From the NCBI GenBank assembly GCA_937981515.1, contig CALJNY010000005.1:1-8188 (forward strand): a DNA stretch of 8,188 nucleotides, in the 5' to 3' direction. The notes under the pieces were generated by a model that was given only the letters and a program-made list of their open reading frames with translations, was not told where the DNA came from and made no database searches. A program made the position numbers and the translations under genes. Positions 5,988 through 8,188 of this stretch are shown here, piece after piece. Source of the stretch: an uncultured Collinsella sp. (GTDB taxonomy: Bacteria > Actinomycetota > Coriobacteriia > Coriobacteriales > Coriobacteriaceae). Position 1 is the stretch's first letter. Each line of letters begins with the position of its first letter.

Positions 5988-5996
5988 TGGTATCCT
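5988..5996 (+). promoter_or_regulatory. Possible extended -10 promoter for the kinase gene
   Basis: TGGTATCCT fits the extended -10 form TG-n-TATNNT, 34 bases before the GTG start. The -35 position is GC-rich and poor, as tolerated by extended -10 promoters. A GC-rich hairpin, CTGCC/GGCAG at 5966-5980, lies just upstream. It places the palindromic repeat upstream of the start site, where it could act as a regulatory region. Confidence 0.3.
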
Positions 5997-6030
5997 TATG
6001 CGGTAATGTCTCGATTCGTTAGGATTGCAT

Positions 6031-8188
6031 GTGAGAGCTGCCACTGTCCTTCGTTCAGCTATATATCGCGCCTTGGCCGTTGCGCTTACCGCGCTCGCCG
6101 TACTGAGCGCCGTCACGCCCGCCCCTGCCTTTGCCGCCGACTCCGACCAGCCAGTCAAAACGGTCCGCGTCGGCTGGCTCGTCAACAACGAGGGCTTCCA
6201 GAACGGCACCCCCGGCGAGCGTCTCTCGGGATGGGGCTACGAGTACCTCCAGACCCTGTCGTACTACACGCCCGGCTGGCGGTACGAATACGTCTCCGGC
6301 ACCTTCACCGAGCTTATGGACATGCTCGAGGCAGGCGAGATCGACCTCATGCCCAACATCTCCTATTCCGAGGAACGCGCCCAAAAGCTGCTCTTTTCCT
6401 CGAACCCCGAGGGCACCGAGCGCTACTACATCTACGCCAAGCCCGATCGCGACGACCTGACCAAGGGTGACCCCCAAGCGCTCCAAGGCCTTACCATCGG
6501 CTACAACCCCGACGTTATGCAAACCTTCGTTGGCCAGCAGTGGCTCGCCAACGAAGGCATTACCTGCACATACAGGGAGTATGACGGGGGATCCATGCTC
6601 TTTGACGCACTCGCAAACGACGAAGTCGATGCCGTCATCATGAACGACACCCTTTCGTCGCCCGATGCCTCCCCCATGTTCTACGTTGGCTCGAGTGATT
6701 ACTATTTTGCCGTCCCCAAAAGCCGCCCCGACCTGATGGACGACATCAATGCCGCCATGTCGGCAATCGCCCGCGTCAACCCACGCTATATCGACGAAGT
6801 CAAATCTAACTACTCGGCCCAAAACAGCGGTTCATCATCGCTCAACGGCCCCGAACGTTCCTGGCTCAAAGCAAATGACAACACCATCACGCTTGGCTAC
6901 ATTACGGGCAAACTCCCCTACTGCAACGAAGACGAAGACGGCAAAATGGAAGGTTCGCTCGCATCGCTTGCGACGACGTTGCACGATAAATTTGGCATTA
7001 CGGTCAAAACCGTCGCCTTTGATAGCTACAAGATGATGTCAAAGGCCCTGTCAAAGGGAAGCATCGACGCTGCGCTGCCGGTATACCGAGATTACTGGTT
7101 TGCCGAGCAATCTGGCGTTGTGCAGTCGGTATCGTTGGGAACCGTGTCCCTCACCGCCATCCACACCGGCGGCAACCTGAACAAAGACCTTCAGAACATC
7201 GCCTGCACCAAATCATCGTTTATCAACCGAAATGTACTCGAAAGTCTGTTCCCCACAGCGACCGTGACCGAATACCAATCCGCCGATGAAGCGTTCGACG
7301 CCCTCAGGAAGGGAACGGCACACTGCATCGTCGCTCCCAGTTCACGTGTAAAAACCATCGGCGACCGTTATGATCTCGAAGGCTACGAGACGACCGAGCT
7401 CCCTGACACCTGTGAGCTCTCGTGCTGGATTTCGCGCGGAAAACCCGAGCTGTTGGGAATCATCAACAAGGGCATCATCAATGCCGGAGAATCGCTCTCC
7501 GCAAGCAATTACTCCTCCACGTCGTACACGGCCCAGGAATCCAACACGCTTCAATTCCTTTATCGCAACCGTGCCGCCGTTGCAGCTGCCCTCATCGGTA
7601 TGTTGTCGGTCGGCATCGTCCTGCTCATCTGGGCACTCGTGCGCGCTCGAACCGAGCGCAAAAAAGCCGATGCCGCCAACGCCGCTAAGACGGCATTCCT
7701 CACGCGCATGAGCCACGACATCCGTACACCGCTCAACGGTATCCTGGGCCTTATCGAGATCGAGGAATTGAAGGAAGGCGATATCCAGGTCGCCCGCGAG
7801 AGCCGTGCCAAGGCGCGCGTTGCCGCCAATCACCTGCTCTCGCTAATCAACGACATCCTCGAGATGGGCAAGATCGAAGACCGCAAGCTAACACTGGAAC
7901 ATGTGCCTTTTAACCTCAAAGAGCTCTGTGACGATACGCTGGTGCTGTGCAAGCTCCGCGCGTCCAGTAACGGCATCACAATGCAGGACAATAGTCTGCC
8001 GTACGCCACGGGGCCATACATGGTCGGCAGTCCCACCCATATCCGACAGATCATGATCAACCTGTTAGACAACAGCATTAAGTACAACAAGCACGGCGGC
8101 TCCGTCACCTTTAGCTCAAAGACCAAGCCACTCGATAACGGGCGCGCTCTCTTTTGCTTTAGCGTTTCGGACACCGGCATTTGTATGA
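6031..8188 (+). CDS. BvgS-like sensor histidine kinase with two solute-binding domains (3' end outside window)
   Basis: This membrane sensor kinase has 719 codons within the window and no stop. It begins with a signal peptide (hydrophobic core 14-28, cleavage near APAFA-A, residues 35-36). Two SBP_bac_3-type extracytoplasmic domains follow, about 43-268 (starts KTVRVGW) and 275-495 (WLKANDNTITLGY). One transmembrane helix lies at 515-537. The HisKA domain has the H-box FLTRMSHDIRTPLNG with phospho-acceptor His562. The ATPase domain has the N-box NLLDN (677-681) and the G1 motif DTGIC (714-718), where the usual DTGIG would be expected. The GTG start has AGGA six bases upstream, and an in-frame stop at 6004-6006 excludes longer forms. 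Family members often continue into receiver and Hpt domains; here that region is off the edge. The binding domains suggest it senses an amino acid or similar solute. It is divergent from the K+ channel gene. Confidence 0.93.
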   Translation, partial: MRAATVLRSAIYRALAVALTALAVLSAVTPAPAFAADSDQPVKTVRVGWLVNNEGFQNGTPGERLSGWGYEYLQTLSYYTPGWRYEYVSGTFTELMDMLEAGEIDLMPNISYSEERAQKLLFSSNPEGTERYYIYAKPDRDDLTKGDPQALQGLTIGYNPDVMQTFVGQQWLANEGITCTYREYDGGSMLFDALANDEVDAVIMNDTLSSPDASPMFYVGSSDYYFAVPKSRPDLMDDINAAMSAIARVNPRYIDEVKSNYSAQNSGSSSLNGPERSWLKANDNTITLGYITGKLPYCNEDEDGKMEGSLASLATTLHDKFGITVKTVAFDSYKMMSKALSKGSIDAALPVYRDYWFAEQSGVVQSVSLGTVSLTAIHTGGNLNKDLQNIACTKSSFINRNVLESLFPTATVTEYQSADEAFDALRKGTAHCIVAPSSRVKTIGDRYDLEGYETTELPDTCELSCWISRGKPELLGIINKGIINAGESLSASNYSSTSYTAQESNTLQFLYRNRAAVAAALIGMLSVGIVLLIWALVRARTERKKADAANAAKTAFLTRMSHDIRTPLNGILGLIEIEELKEGDIQVARESRAKARVAANHLLSLINDILEMGKIEDRKLTLEHVPFNLKELCDDTLVLCKLRASSNGITMQDNSLPYATGPYMVGSPTHIRQIMINLLDNSIKYNKHGGSVTFSSKTKPLDNGRALFCFSVSDTGICM

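Noticed and set aside
6055..6822. A leftward frame of 255 codons opposite the kinase gene.
   Set aside because: Antisense to the solute-binding domain, rich in Gly and Val as a mirror of GC-biased codons, and with no family resemblance.

Overview
The window is a GC-rich, gene-dense bacterial segment with seven protein-coding genes and two unusual non-coding repeat elements. The protein set (EFR1-type flavodoxin/ferredoxin, a BvgS-like kinase with tandem solute-binding domains, a YtrB-like ABC ATPase) together with GC content, GTG starts and strong GGAGG-type ribosome sites fits a gut Coriobacteriia, most like Collinsella. That assignment is inference from style and gene content; no marker gene is present.

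Layout. 1-1206 (+): the 3' end of an ABC ATPase gene, overlapping by ATGA an ABC-2 type permease gene, so together they form one exporter operon cut by the window edge. 1207-1656: a 450-base gap holding a possible terminator, a 186-base imperfect inverted-repeat element that looks like a non-autonomous mobile or REP-like unit, and a leader hairpin. 1657-2532 (+): a DMT/EamA transporter whose two halves are clearly duplicated copies of one another. It converges on the next block, with only 15 bases between the stop codons. 2548-5785 (-): four genes read leftwards in the order small K+ channel, LOG-family nucleotide-processing enzyme, ClC-family chloride channel/antiporter, EFR1 flavodoxin-ferredoxin. 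The gaps are 36, 125 and 35 bases. A promoter-like -10 sits before the ClC gene and a terminator-like hairpin overlaps its stop, so this block is probably more than one transcript. 5786-6030: a divergent intergenic region carrying a 60-base near-perfect palindrome built from GACTAGTC and AAGAACGTCCCCA modules, plus extra tandem copies with a 27-base period. 6031-8188 (+): a large sensor histidine kinase, still open at the window edge.

Function. The dominant theme is membrane transport and ion handling: an ABC exporter, a drug/metabolite transporter, a K+ channel and a ClC protein. The divergent kinase could sense a small solute, perhaps an amino acid, through two periplasmic-type binding domains. 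Nothing in the sequence directly ties the kinase to the ion-channel genes. I did not find a defence system, CRISPR array, tRNA, rRNA or transposase gene. The most unusual material is the two repeat elements and a Cys in place of the second Gly of the kinase DxGxG motif.
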